Shown in pieces: positions 40,477-49,986 of a stretch of DNA of 64,000 bases. The DNA is taken from assembly GCF_052072235.1 (NCBI RefSeq), contig NZ_CM125436.1, forward strand, positions 862,001 through 926,000. The letters are read 5' to 3'. Each line of letters begins with the position of its first letter. The first letter of the stretch is position 1. The notes beneath the pieces are model-generated. The model saw only the letters and a list, made by a program, of their open reading frames with translations, searched no databases and was not told where the DNA came from. Both the position numbers and the translations under genes were made by a program. The stretch comes from Brevibacillus_D fluminis_A (lineage in GTDB: Bacteria > Bacillota > Bacilli > Brevibacillales > Brevibacillaceae).

Positions 40477-40510
40477 AAAAAGGCAGAGGCGAAATGGCCC
40501 CTGCCTTTTA
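40477..40510 (-). terminator. Terminator of the gltB-like gene
   Basis: AAAGGCAG-GG pairs with CC-CTGCCTTT, with an A-tract that reads as U on the minus strand. Confidence 0.8.
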
Positions 40511-40553
40511 TCATGTCCAAAGCTGGCGGAATGTCTACGGTGTGCGGCTGTGT

Positions 40554-43500
40554 TTACTCGGTCGAAACGGATGGATCAGCCTGATCGCGCTTCGGCGAAA
40601 TCATGATAAAATTCGCTTCCGGCGCGTCGATCAATTTCTGTACGCCGCTGGCTGCTTCATATTGCTCGGTGGCCAGCAGCTCTTCGCGATAAGCGGTCAG
40701 CAGCTCGCGCACATCGGCTGCGCCCTTTTGATCCAGGTCGTAAATGAACACTTTGGCGCCTTTCGCGATGCGGCGGTTCAGCGCTTTGCGGTCAAAGCCA
40801 AGCTCCGGCTGCATGCGGACATAGATCACGCCCCCGGTCATTCCGGCGCACATCCATGGACCGGGATCGCCCAACACGACGGCGCGGCCATTCGTCATAT
40901 ACTCGAAAGCAAATCCTTTGATATTGGCACGTGCCCCGATTCCCCCAAGCTCATCGCGGAGCGGTTCGGTGATTTCGCCGCCAAAGACGACGTCGGCACC
41001 GGACAGGCGGATGCATGCGCGGGAGTCCGCATTGCCCTGTACAAGGAACAAGCCTTTTTGCGCGCCATAGCAGAAGCTTTTGCCGACAGAACCGTCCAGA
41101 TAGGCACCGTTTGCCCCTTTTGCTTTCAAAATGGAGACGCGTCCGCCGAACCCGGTTTTGCCCACGCCATCCTGCGCGCCGCCTTCGACGCGAATGTTAA
41201 CGCCTTGTGCGTTGTATGCAGCCAAGCCGTTGCCAGGCACGCTGCCATCCGTGAAGGAAAGCGACACTTCCGGGAGGGAGGCGTAGCTGCCGTCCAGATG
41301 ATTTTTTACGCGTTCGCCGGACCAGCGGCTGCCCAAAACGCGCTCGCCGGAAAGGATGCGGCTGAATGTCTCCTGAATCGGGCGGTCTGCGCTGAAATAG
41401 CGGGTTTCCTCGCTCTCGCCGATAGCGCCTGCCGCCACCAGCACATGTGCTGCCTCGCGGTTTGATGTCTGCACGTTGTCCGTTTTATAAAGCGGATGAA
41501 CGGTCAGCAGGCTGCTCAAATCGATTTTTTCCTGCAGGCGCGCCTGGATTAGCAGATCGGAGCGGCCGACCAGATCCTGCACGCGTGTAAAGCCGAGGGC
41601 AGCGGTGAGGCGCTGCACTTCTTGCCCGAACAAGGTGAAGAAGTTTTTCAGACCGCCGACAGCGATATCCAGCTCGCGCGGCACGAAGCGGCGCAGCCCT
41701 TTTTCGTGCGCTTCTTCCAAAGAGTCGATCTGCGTGGCGATCCCCACGTGACACGTATCCAGATGGCAGCCGCGGCACGTCGTGCAGCCTACGGCGATCA
41801 TCGCCAGCGTGGCAAACCCGATCCGGTTGGCGCCGAGCAGCATCAGCTTCACGACATCTGCTGCGCTTTTTACGCCGCCGTCCGCCCAAAGCTCCACGTT
41901 CTGGCGCAAGCCCGCTTCGAGCAGGGCGTTGTGAGCCGCTTTGACACCGATTTCGGCCGGGAGTCCCACATGCTGCAGCGCATGCACGCGCGCAGCCCCT
42001 GTACCGCCATCGAATCCGGACAACGTGATGATGTCAGCACCTGCTTTGGCGATTCCGACCGCGATCGTCCCGATGTTTGGCACGATCGGCACTTTCACGC
42101 ATACTTTGGCGTGGCTGTTTGCGGTTTTCAATTCCGTGATCATTTGCGCCAAATCTTCAATCGAGTAAATGTCATGGTTGTTGGACGGGGAGATAAGGTC
42201 AGACCCGACTGTCGCATTGCGCGCGGCCGCGACTTTCTCCGTCACTTTGGATGCCGGAAGATGCCCGCCTTCACCCGGTTTCGCTCCTTGGCCGATTTTG
42301 ATTTCCAGCAGGTTGGTGGAGTTGGCCAGTTCGATGTTTACCCCGAATCGGCCGGAAGCGATCTGCATGCCGCGCGTTTTTTTGTATTTGCCCAGCATGT
42401 CTTTGATTTCGCCGCCCTCGCCGTTCATGCTCACCATGTTCAGCTGCTCAGCCGCTTCCGCATACGCGCGGAACGCGGTTTCGTTTTGCGAACCGAACGA
42501 CATGGAGGAAATGAGGAAAGGCAGCGAATGCTCTCCAACCGTGAGATCGACATCATCTGCAGCGATCGCACGATCATTTTCCGTAAAGGAGAAGTCTGTC
42601 AGGTGGCGCAAGGAAATCGGATTTTGACGCTCATTCTCCTCGATTTTCAGTGCATAGTCTGCATAAGGAATTTCACCGGCAGCCACTTGGCCGATCAGCT
42701 TCCACAAGCGCGGGAAGAGATGGAATGTCTTCGACTCGCGCGCCTGCTCATTGGCGAAATCATGATAGCGGCGGACACTGTCTTCCTGCAGGGCGGCAAA
42801 CGAGGTGCCAGCCTCATCCGAGCCGCAGAAGTTGACGATGGACAGCACATCCGCGACTTCATTGTGCAAGCCGATGGAGGAGAACAGGCGGCCATAGCCG
42901 CGCAGCTCGTGAATCCCGATGGTGGAAATCACCTTTTCCAGCCCTTTGTTCAAAGCCGCGTACAGATTCGCAACGGAGCTTGCACCGGATTTGGCGAAAG
43001 CGGTGGCGAACATGCCATAAGGAGAAACGGCATCTGCGCCGAGGCCCAAAGCGAGCGCCAGATCGTGCAGGCTGCGGATCGCGCCGGAGCGCAGCACGAT
43101 GCTCGTTTGGCGGCGGTAGTTGCGGATTTCCTCCGATGCTGCCGATTTGAGCGAACGATCGATCTGTCCAACCACAAGCAGCGGATCGATCCAATAGCGG
43201 TTGTCGCGGTGGCAGTCCGAATCATCGAGGAGCAGGATGACAGCGCCATTTTCCACTGCCGTCCGGGCTTCTGTGGCGAGGCGAGCGAGACCTGCTGCCA
43301 ACCCTTCCTCAAGCGAGTAGGAAGTGGAGAGAATCACGATGCTGCCCGGATGATCATTGAATGTATGGATGACTTGCTCCAAGGTAAAAGTGCCTTGTTC
43401 CCCGGCTGTTTGCTGGAGCGACTGTCCTTCGAACAAAAGCGGCGACGGCAGCTCCATACGCTTGCCATCGGTTTGTTTTGCGGCGAACGGCGCCCGTGCT

Positions 43501-45095
43501 CCGAGGATGACGCGCGTGGAAAAGTGTTCGATTTCGCGGTCGCGGTCGATTGCCGGATTGGTAACGACGGCGACGCTTTCTTTGATGAAGTCGGCCAAAT
43601 TTTGGCGTTCCTTGGAGAGTGCGGCCAGCGGGCCATCATGGCCGAGCGAGCGGATCTGTTCGGCACCGCTTACCGCCATCTGCTCAATCAGCTGAATTTG
43701 TTCACGGTCCCAGCCAAACGCGCTGTAGAAGGAAGAAGTCGGCTCTGCAGCGTCCGGTTCGCCTGCTTGCAGGTCACAGGTGTAGCTGTATGTCAGATGC
43801 TTGCGTTCGCCAGCAAAGGAAGCTTTCGCTTGGAAGCGCTCCAAGACAACCTGCTGCAGCTCATGATGGTACAGCACTTCCACAGGGGAGCCAGGTTCCA
43901 GGCGCAGTCCCACTTTTTCGCCGGGAGCGATCGATTTCGGCTCGGCCGTCATCTGCGAAACCGGCAGCACGCCTTGCTCGGAGGAGAAATACAGCGAGCT
44001 TTCGCTTTGCACCATCCAGAGCGGGCGCAGCCCGAGCGAATCGACACTGTAGACGCATTCGTTGCCATAGCGGGAAACGATGCCGGCAGGGCCTTGGGCG
44101 AAATGACCCCAAGCTTGGCGCAAATACACGTACAGATCCTGGAGGTCGTCCGAAAAGTTTTTCATTTCATGATGGATCGGCGGGAAAACGACCTCCATCG
44201 CTTCAAACAGGCTGAGCCCGTAGCGATTGATAAATGTTTCGATCGTGCGGTTGACGTTTTGCGAATCGCTTCCACCGTCGACCAGCGGCACATTCAGCAT
44301 GCTCGCTTCTTCCTGCAGCTTGCTGATGGTGTTGATTTCACCGTTATGACCGAGCAGGGAAAACGGTTGAACGCGGAAAAAGTTGGACAGGGTGTTGGTC
44401 GAATACCGGTTGTGACCGATCGTGACCGAAGAGGCAAACGCTTCATTGGAAAGATCAAGGAAATACAGCGGCAAAATGTTTGCTGCTCCCATCACTTTGT
44501 ACACGGTTGAATGTTGGTTGAACGAAGCGACGTGCACGTTGTAGCTTGCTTCAATTTCGACGTGCGCATCGAAAAGTAGTGCCGAATAAGCAGCTCCGGC
44601 AGCGAACGATTCGCGATCGGCAGGCATGACGGCGATTTGCCAGAAAGACGGCTCATCCTGCTTGCCGTTTTTGCCGAGTACCGCCGAGTTGACCTCGTTG
44701 TTATGTTCTAACAGAATATTCAGACCATATTTGGCAATAATGTGCCGAATGCCAGCCTTCACGGCTGCTTCGTCATGCCCGTGGCGAGGAACGAAGATAT
44801 GAGCGACAGCGAATCCCGGATCGCCCACGAGGGAAGGATCAAGTGCAGCTGCGTCCAGATGGGAAGCCCAAAGTGCGCGAGGCAGGTCGGTCAAAATTCC
44901 GCACCCGTCTCCCTCACCGTCGATGAAGCCGGAACGGTGCTCCATTTGAATCAGCGAGCGAATGGTTTCGTCTACATTGCGGCGGGACGGGATTCCTGAT
45001 TTCTCGACGATGCTGATAATGCCGCAGCTATCGTGCTCAATGTCGCGGTACCCTTCAAAACGTTGGATAATCTCTCTATGGTCTCTTTTTTTCAT
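40554..45095 (-). CDS. Glutamate synthase large subunit-like protein (GltB/GltA)
   Basis: A 1513-residue, full-length GOGAT large-subunit homologue. Order: class II amidotransferase domain with nucleophile Cys24 in EHDSCGI (a 23-residue propeptide would be removed), central domain, FMN/2-oxoglutarate synthase domain (SMSFGSQNETAFRAY; KIGQGAKPGEGGHLPASKV; GFDGGTGAARVHALQHVG), the iron-sulfur cysteines in GCTTCRGCHLDTCHVG, and a GXGXG beta-helix C-terminus. It transfers glutamine amide nitrogen to 2-oxoglutarate. No small subunit (gltD) gene is nearby, so its electron donor is elsewhere. The ATG has only GGAGT next to it; a strong AAAGGAGG lies 30 bases upstream beyond a hairpin. Confidence 0.9.
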   Translation of the reverse strand: MKKRDHREIIQRFEGYRDIEHDSCGIISIVEKSGIPSRRNVDETIRSLIQMEHRSGFIDGEGDGCGILTDLPRALWASHLDAAALDPSLVGDPGFAVAHIFVPRHGHDEAAVKAGIRHIIAKYGLNILLEHNNEVNSAVLGKNGKQDEPSFWQIAVMPADRESFAAGAAYSALLFDAHVEIEASYNVHVASFNQHSTVYKVMGAANILPLYFLDLSNEAFASSVTIGHNRYSTNTLSNFFRVQPFSLLGHNGEINTISKLQEEASMLNVPLVDGGSDSQNVNRTIETFINRYGLSLFEAMEVVFPPIHHEMKNFSDDLQDLYVYLRQAWGHFAQGPAGIVSRYGNECVYSVDSLGLRPLWMVQSESSLYFSSEQGVLPVSQMTAEPKSIAPGEKVGLRLEPGSPVEVLYHHELQQVVLERFQAKASFAGERKHLTYSYTCDLQAGEPDAAEPTSSFYSAFGWDREQIQLIEQMAVSGAEQIRSLGHDGPLAALSKERQNLADFIKESVAVVTNPAIDRDREIEHFSTRVILGARAPFAAKQTDGKRMELPSPLLFEGQSLQQTAGEQGTFTLEQVIHTFNDHPGSIVILSTSYSLEEGLAAGLARLATEARTAVENGAVILLLDDSDCHRDNRYWIDPLLVVGQIDRSLKSAASEEIRNYRRQTSIVLRSGAIRSLHDLALALGLGADAVSPYGMFATAFAKSGASSVANLYAALNKGLEKVISTIGIHELRGYGRLFSSIGLHNEVADVLSIVNFCGSDEAGTSFAALQEDSVRRYHDFANEQARESKTFHLFPRLWKLIGQVAAGEIPYADYALKIEENERQNPISLRHLTDFSFTENDRAIAADDVDLTVGEHSLPFLISSMSFGSQNETAFRAYAEAAEQLNMVSMNGEGGEIKDMLGKYKKTRGMQIASGRFGVNIELANSTNLLEIKIGQGAKPGEGGHLPASKVTEKVAAARNATVGSDLISPSNNHDIYSIEDLAQMITELKTANSHAKVCVKVPIVPNIGTIAVGIAKAGADIITLSGFDGGTGAARVHALQHVGLPAEIGVKAAHNALLEAGLRQNVELWADGGVKSAADVVKLMLLGANRIGFATLAMIAVGCTTCRGCHLDTCHVGIATQIDSLEEAHEKGLRRFVPRELDIAVGGLKNFFTLFGQEVQRLTAALGFTRVQDLVGRSDLLIQARLQEKIDLSSLLTVHPLYKTDNVQTSNREAAHVLVAAGAIGESEETRYFSADRPIQETFSRILSGERVLGSRWSGERVKNHLDGSYASLPEVSLSFTDGSVPGNGLAAYNAQGVNIRVEGGAQDGVGKTGFGGRVSILKAKGANGAYLDGSVGKSFCYGAQKGLFLVQGNADSRACIRLSGADVVFGGEITEPLRDELGGIGARANIKGFAFEYMTNGRAVVLGDPGPWMCAGMTGGVIYVRMQPELGFDRKALNRRIAKGAKVFIYDLDQKGAADVRELLTAYREELLATEQYEAASGVQKLIDAPEANFIMISPKRDQADPSVSTE

Positions 45096-45100
45096 ACTCC

Positions 45101-45134
45101 GATCGGCTTTTTCAACCGATCCTCCACCTCCTTT
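45101..45134 (-). promoter_or_regulatory. Ribosome binding region of the gltB-like gene with intervening hairpin
   Basis: On the minus strand AAAGGAGGTGG (complement of 45125-45134) is followed by GATCGG-loop-CCGATC (45101-45121) and then GGAGT-ATG. Folding of the stem would bring the strong site within normal distance of the start codon, or the hairpin could gate access. No in-frame start codon lies closer to the strong site. Confidence 0.5.
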
Positions 45135-45266
45135 AAAGAATGACAGGCTTAGAAAGCGCTGCTGCGAGACAAGAATTGTGTAAAAATTCTCATCAGTACA
45201 AAAAAAGTATCATAAGGATAACACGAATATTCTGAAGATACAACCTGAGATTGGCTAAATATACAA

Positions 45267-45281
45267 ATGTAAGCGTTTTTA
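45267..45281. promoter_or_regulatory. Possible CcpA (cre) site upstream of the gltB-like gene
   Basis: ATGTAAGCGTTTTTA differs from the cre consensus WTGNAANCGNWWNCW at one position. It lies about 170 bases upstream of the start codon in an AT-rich region. Weak evidence. Confidence 0.3.
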
Positions 45282-45506
45282 TACAGAAATATTTTTTGGC
45301 AATTTTGTGACATGTATTTTCGGTTGAGCACTATTCTCGTACATTAAATTGTAAATAGATAAAAACGTTCGCTTTTCTACCGGTAAAATCAGTAAAAAAT
45401 TTTGTTCTATAACAGTAAGTACGCCACGTGAACAAATGTAAATTTTCTGTAATATCTGTAAAATGTATATATTATGCAATTGAAATGAATTTTTATGTAA
45501 AAAAAA

Positions 45507-45545
45507 CGAGGCACTCTGCACGCAGTTAGCGTCCGGAGTGCCTCG
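45507..45545 (-). terminator. Terminator of the 46-residue protein gene
   Basis: GAGGCACTC pairs with GAGTGCCTC, with a run of seven A (T on the minus strand) on the exit side, 9 bases after the small gene's stop codon. Confidence 0.85.
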
Positions 45546-45553
45546 CACATGTC

Positions 45554-45694
45554 TTATGAATCCTGCTTTTGAGCCTTGTGGTGCTCGGTTTTGCGCGGAT
45601 TTTGAAATCCGGTTACTTCAAGCATTTTGGAACTCATTTTTGAATCCAATGTTTGCTCAGGTGCTTGGGGATAGCTTTTTTCGCCTTTTGACAT
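45554..45694 (-). CDS. Small hydrophilic protein (46 residues)
   Basis: A 46-residue protein with CAGGAGG 7 bases before ATG and a strong terminator directly after it. The sequence (MSKGEKSYPQAPEQTLDSKM start, KTEHHKAQKQDS end) is hydrophilic, rich in Lys, Gln and Ser, and has no membrane helix or cysteine. Its character recalls small spore-associated or intrinsically disordered Bacillales proteins, but I cannot name the family. It lies 73 bp downstream of hemL and may be read from the same transcript. Confidence 0.65.
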   Translation of the reverse strand: MSKGEKSYPQAPEQTLDSKMSSKMLEVTGFQNPRKTEHHKAQKQDS

Positions 45695-45767
45695 ATGGCA
45701 CCTCCTGTTCAGCTTCACTCCTAGTATGTCTTAGAACACGAGGCAGCCTTTCGGAAATTGCTGGTGA

Positions 45768-47066
45768 TTAACGCGCGCTTGCTAATGCTGCGAAGGAACG
45801 ATCCACTGCAGCGATCGTTTCGTGCACATCCGCTTCCGTGTGAGCGGTGGTGATGAACCACGCTTCGTATTTGGACGGAGCGAGGCAGATCCCTTCCTCG
45901 AGCATCAGGCGGAAAAAGCGGCCGAACGTCTCGCTGTCTGCTGTTTGCGCATCGTCATAGTTGACGACTTCTTTGTCTGTGAAATAAACGGCGAGAGCGC
46001 CTTTGACACGGTTTAGCTGGATCGTCACGCCATGTTTGGCAGCTGCTGTGCGGATTCCGTCCTCCAGGATGGCGCCGAGGCGATCGAGTTTTTCGTACAC
46101 GCCAGGCTGTTTCAGCACTTCCAGGCAGGCGATGCCCGCTTGGATCGAAGCCGGGTTGCCGGCCATCGTGCCCGCTTGGTAGGCAGGGCCGAGCGGCGCA
46201 ACTTGTTCCATGATGTCTTTGCGTCCGCCGTAAGCGCCGATCGGCAGGCAGCCGCCGATGATTTTGCCCAATGCCGTCAGGTCCGGCGTGACGCCCAGCA
46301 AGTTTTGCGCACCGCCGTAGCAGAAGCGGAAGCCGGTGATTACCTCATCATAAATGACGAGCGCGCCTGCTTCGTGCGTCAGACGGTTCACCTCTTCGAG
46401 GAAGCCCGGCTTCGGTTCGACGATCCCGAAGTTGCCGACGATCGGCTCGACCAAAACCGCTGCGACCTCGCTGCCCCATTTTTTGATTGCGTCTGCATAG
46501 GCATCGATATCGTTGAATGGCACGGTGATCACTTCGTTCGCGATGCTTTGCGGAATGCCCGCGCTGTCAGGAATTCCAAGCGTGGAAGGGCCGGAGCCTG
46601 CTGCCACCAGCACGAGATCGGAGTGGCCGTGATAGCAGCCGGCGAACTTGATGATTTTAATCCGATTGGTATAGGCGCGGGCCACGCGAATGCACGTCAT
46701 GACAGCTTCGGTTCCCGAGTTGTTGAAGCGGATTTTTTCCATCGACGGGATCGCTTCGCGAATCATTTCCGCGAATTGGACTTCCCACGGGGTCGGTGTT
46801 CCGTACAGGGTGCCGTTTTCCGCCGCACGAACAATCGCCTTGGTGATATGTGGATGCGCATGGCCGGTGATGATCGGGCCGTATGCCGCCAAGTAGTCGA
46901 TGTAACGGTTGCCGTCGACATCCCAGAAATAAGCTCCTTGGGCACGTTCCATCGCGACAGGAGCGCCGCCGCCAACCGCTTTGAACGAACGGGACGGGCT
47001 GTTTACGCCGCCGACGATGCAGTCCAGAGCTTTTTCATGAAGACGGGCTGAATTCTCGTGATTCAT
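45768..47066 (-). CDS. hemL: Glutamate-1-semialdehyde 2,1-aminomutase
   Basis: A 432-residue class III aminotransferase-fold enzyme that converts glutamate-1-semialdehyde to 5-aminolevulinate with PLP/PMP, an early haem step. Features: VGGVNSPSRSFKAVGG (residues 19-34), NSGTEAVMTCIRVARA near 115-130, DEVITGFR near 240, and the PLP lysine in TALGKIIGG near 268. Length and motifs are complete. It corresponds to GsaB (HemL2) of B. subtilis, which lies in the same neighbourhood as bcp, perR and ygxA. GAGGA is 7 bases before ATG. Confidence 0.95.
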   Translation of the reverse strand: MNHENSARLHEKALDCIVGGVNSPSRSFKAVGGGAPVAMERAQGAYFWDVDGNRYIDYLAAYGPIITGHAHPHITKAIVRAAENGTLYGTPTPWEVQFAEMIREAIPSMEKIRFNNSGTEAVMTCIRVARAYTNRIKIIKFAGCYHGHSDLVLVAAGSGPSTLGIPDSAGIPQSIANEVITVPFNDIDAYADAIKKWGSEVAAVLVEPIVGNFGIVEPKPGFLEEVNRLTHEAGALVIYDEVITGFRFCYGGAQNLLGVTPDLTALGKIIGGCLPIGAYGGRKDIMEQVAPLGPAYQAGTMAGNPASIQAGIACLEVLKQPGVYEKLDRLGAILEDGIRTAAAKHGVTIQLNRVKGALAVYFTDKEVVNYDDAQTADSETFGRFFRLMLEEGICLAPSKYEAWFITTAHTEADVHETIAAVDRSFAALASAR

Positions 47067-47302
47067 AAATCATTCCTCGCTTTTTTCCGAAATGGTATCA
47101 CGGAATATGATAACACATTTAGGCAAGCGGGGAAGGGAGGCGAAGTTTCTATTATTATAGAAGAGATCAGCCATCTGCCGGTTATCATGCCTGCTTTTTC
47201 GGGAACGAGCAAATTCACCGCGCATTTTTCTTTGCATCGTGCTACGAGTCTCATATACACTTACAAAGGTATTCGATCTTCAAGTGGTAAGGATGTGTGA
47301 AA

Positions 47303-48313
47303 ATGATCCACGTAAAGAACCTGCAAAAGGAATTCAAGATCCATCAGGCGCGCGCAGGGCTTGGCGGCGCGTTGCGGGATTTGTTCAGTCGGGAATACAA
47401 GACGGTGAAGGCTGTCGATTCAATCTCCTTTGATGTAGAGGAGGGGGAAATTTTTGCACTGATCGGTGAAAACGGCGCGGGCAAATCGACCACGATCAAG
47501 ATGCTTACGGGAATTTTGACGCCGACAGGGGGCGAAATGAGCCTGAACGGATTCGTGCCGTTCAAAGAGCGGGAGGAATACGTCAAGTCGATCGGCGTTG
47601 TATTCGGCCAACGCTCGCAGCTGTGGTGGGACTTGTCGCCGCTCGAATCGTTCCGCCTTTTGCGTCGGGTGTACAAAGTGGACGACGCTGCGGGCAACGC
47701 ATGGCTTGACCGTTTGGTGGAGGAGCTGGAAATATCCTCATTCGTCAACCAGCCGGTGCGCAAGCTGAGCCTTGGTCAGCGGATGCGATGTGAGATCGCG
47801 GCTTCCCTGATCCACAAGCCCAAGCTGCTGTTTTTGGATGAACCGACAGTCGGGCTGGATGTACTGGTGAAGCAAAAGATTCGCGATTTCCTGCACAATT
47901 TGAACCAGACGGAGAAAATGACCATCCTGCTCACGACACATGACGTGTCCGACATCGAAGCGCTCTGTAAACGGGTCATCGTCATGGACAAAGGGAAGCT
48001 GATCTTCGACGGGCTGCTGCACGATTTGAAAACGCGCTGGGGCGACGGTACCGAGGTGGTGTTCCAGTTCAAGCAGCGCACGACTGTCGAGCAAGTCCGC
48101 GCGGCGCTGGGCGATTTTGTCTGTGACTTGACGGCCGAGAACAATATGAGCATGCGCGTGCGGATGAAACAGAGCCAAAATGCGCTCCCGCATATCTTGT
48201 CGACTGTCATGGCTTCGTTTGAAGTGGCGGATGTGAAAATGCTGGAGACGAACACAGAAGAAATCGTGCGCAACATTTACTCGACGGATGGCGAGGTAGC
48301 GAGCCATGGGTAA
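47303..48313 (+). CDS. ABC transporter ATP-binding protein (ABC-2 exporter)
   Basis: A 336-residue ATPase subunit. Walker A is GENGAGKST near residues 54-62, the signature is LSLGQRMR near 154, Walker B LLFLDEPTVGLD near 174, and the H-loop TTHD near 213; a C-terminal extension of about 100 residues follows, as in NatA/CcmA-like ATPases. The FGQRSQLWWDLSP Q-loop region is typical of the ATPases paired with DUF990-type permeases. ATG at 47303 has AGGA 9 bases upstream; GTG two codons earlier is too close. It overlaps the first permease gene by 8 bp. Confidence 0.92.
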   Translation: MIHVKNLQKEFKIHQARAGLGGALRDLFSREYKTVKAVDSISFDVEEGEIFALIGENGAGKSTTIKMLTGILTPTGGEMSLNGFVPFKEREEYVKSIGVVFGQRSQLWWDLSPLESFRLLRRVYKVDDAAGNAWLDRLVEELEISSFVNQPVRKLSLGQRMRCEIAASLIHKPKLLFLDEPTVGLDVLVKQKIRDFLHNLNQTEKMTILLTTHDVSDIEALCKRVIVMDKGKLIFDGLLHDLKTRWGDGTEVVFQFKQRTTVEQVRAALGDFVCDLTAENNMSMRVRMKQSQNALPHILSTVMASFEVADVKMLETNTEEIVRNIYSTDGEVASHG

Positions 48314-49100
48314 ACTGTACGCCGAGCTGATCCGCATGCGTTTTCTCACCTTGCTCGCTTATCGGGTCAACTATTACAGCGGCATCATCATCTATGGGCT
48401 GAATATCGGGGCGTATTACTTTTTGTGGAGCGCCATCTATGGCGACCAGCCTAATCTGGCCGGATTGTCCGTGGCCCAGATGACTTCCTATGTGGCGATT
48501 GCCTGGATGTCCCGGGCTTTTTACTTCAATAATATCGATCAGGAGATCGCCCAAGATGTGCGCGATGGAAAAGTCGCCATCGAAATGATCCGGCCGTACA
48601 ACTATTTGTCGGTCAAGACGGCACAAGCGCTGGGGGAAGGCATTTTTCGCATGATCTTTTTCGCGTTGCCGGGGATGGTGCTGGTCAGCATCTTTTTGCC
48701 GCTCAGCTTTCCGCCAAGTTTGGCTGCCTGGGGGCTGTATTTGGTCAGCTTGCTGTTGGCCTTTATCATCAACACGGAGATCAACCTGCTGACCGGCGTG
48801 CTGACGTTCTTTTTATTCCGCAATGAAGGCATGATGCACGCCAAGCGCGTCGTCGTCGATCTGTTATCCGGTTTGATTTTGCCGATCAGCTTTTTCCCGC
48901 TGTGGGCGCAGACGGCAATGGGATGGCTGCCGTTCCAGGCGATCAATTACTACCCGAGCATGATTTTTACCGGAGCGATTCAGGCCGATGGGGCTTTGTC
49001 GGTCATCGGCATCCAGCTCATTTGGGTATTCGTAATTTTGCTCCCGATCTGGCTGTTGTGGACGCGTGCGCGCCGCCGGCTGATCGTGCAGGGAGGGTGA
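48306..49100 (+). CDS. ABC-2 family permease, subunit 1
   Basis: A 264-residue membrane protein with six hydrophobic segments. It starts with a cytoplasmic YAELIRMRFLTLLAYRVNYYSG amphipathic segment and includes DGKVAIEMIRPYNYL, the conserved loop of DUF990/ABC-2 permeases (compare the second permease). It overlaps the ATPase gene and is followed after 6 bp by the second permease, so ATPase and two permeases form one transporter. Substrate unknown; relatives are often annotated as drug or lipid exporters. Confidence 0.88.
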   Translation: MGKLYAELIRMRFLTLLAYRVNYYSGIIIYGLNIGAYYFLWSAIYGDQPNLAGLSVAQMTSYVAIAWMSRAFYFNNIDQEIAQDVRDGKVAIEMIRPYNYLSVKTAQALGEGIFRMIFFALPGMVLVSIFLPLSFPPSLAAWGLYLVSLLLAFIINTEINLLTGVLTFFLFRNEGMMHAKRVVVDLLSGLILPISFFPLWAQTAMGWLPFQAINYYPSMIFTGAIQADGALSVIGIQLIWVFVILLPIWLLWTRARRRLIVQGG

Positions 49101-49106
49101 TATGAC

Positions 49107-49904
49107 ATGAAGAACATGGGAACCATCTTTCGTTTGTTTGCCGACTACTTGAGCCAATATTTCAAGACGCGGCTTGCCTACCGCGCGGATTTCCTCGGCG
49201 AACTCGTCTCGAATCTGGTGTTCGAGCTGATCAATCTTGTTTTCATCATTGTCGTCTTCCAGCATGTGCCGACGCTGAAGGAATGGACGATGTATGAAGT
49301 GATATTCATCTATGGCTTCTTTTTGATTCCGTACGCACTGTTCAGCATGTTTTTCGGATTTTGGGATTTCAACGAGCGCTACATTATCCGCGGCGAGATG
49401 GATCGCATCCTGACGCGTCCGGTTCACAATCTTGCGCAAGTGTGCCTGGAGTCAATCGCGCCGGACCGCATTTTCGGCGTGATCAGCGGCTTGATCATCA
49501 TGGGCTACGCTGCCTTTCAGCTCAAGCTCAGTTTTACATGGTATGATCCGTTTATTTTTATCGGGCTGGTGATCAGCAGCGTTCTGATTTATGCCGGCGT
49601 GTACACGGCGATCGCTGCGGTCAGCTTTTTCTCTGATTCGCGGACCGGGATTTCCCCGATGATTTGGAACCTGCAAAACTACGGCCGCTACCCGGTGGAG
49701 ATTTACAACAAGTTTATCGGGTTTTTGCTGACCTACATTTTGCCGTTTGCTTTCGTCGGCTTTTACCCGTCCGCCTACTTCTTGAAAAAAGAGCAGTGGT
49801 ACACGTTCACCATGCTGACTCCCGTGATGGGCGTGATCTTTTTTGCCATCGGTCTTGCTGTCTGGCAGTATGGCGTGAAGAAATACCAGGGTGCCGGGTC
49901 GTAG
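49107..49904 (+). CDS. ABC-2 family permease, subunit 2
   Basis: A 265-residue permease with six hydrophobic segments and the paralogous plan of subunit 1: FADYLSQYFKTRLAYRADFLGE at the start and the RGEMDRILTRPVHNL loop near 90-104, equivalent to DGKVAIEMIRPYNYL in subunit 1. GGGAGG precedes ATG by about 10 bases. A terminator follows at 49938. It probably forms a heterodimer with subunit 1. Confidence 0.88.
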   Translation: MKNMGTIFRLFADYLSQYFKTRLAYRADFLGELVSNLVFELINLVFIIVVFQHVPTLKEWTMYEVIFIYGFFLIPYALFSMFFGFWDFNERYIIRGEMDRILTRPVHNLAQVCLESIAPDRIFGVISGLIIMGYAAFQLKLSFTWYDPFIFIGLVISSVLIYAGVYTAIAAVSFFSDSRTGISPMIWNLQNYGRYPVEIYNKFIGFLLTYILPFAFVGFYPSAYFLKKEQWYTFTMLTPVMGVIFFAIGLAVWQYGVKKYQGAGS

Positions 49905-49937
49905 GCGTTTACAAGCAAACAAGCAATTAGCACATGA

Positions 49938-49976
49938 CGCCGAATCCTTGATTTACATCGGGATTCGGCGTTTTTT
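49938..49976 (+). terminator. Terminator of the three-gene ABC operon
   Basis: CGCCGAATCC pairs with GGATTCGGCG over a 12-13-base loop, then six T residues. Confidence 0.9.
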
Positions 49977-49986
49977 ACTGTGACGA

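Noticed and set aside
41622..44510. A 962-codon open frame antisense to the glutamate synthase gene
   Set aside because: It is a mirror of a GC-rich coding strand. It has no ribosome binding site, no recognisable domains, and a Gln/Arg/His-rich composition typical of antisense frames.
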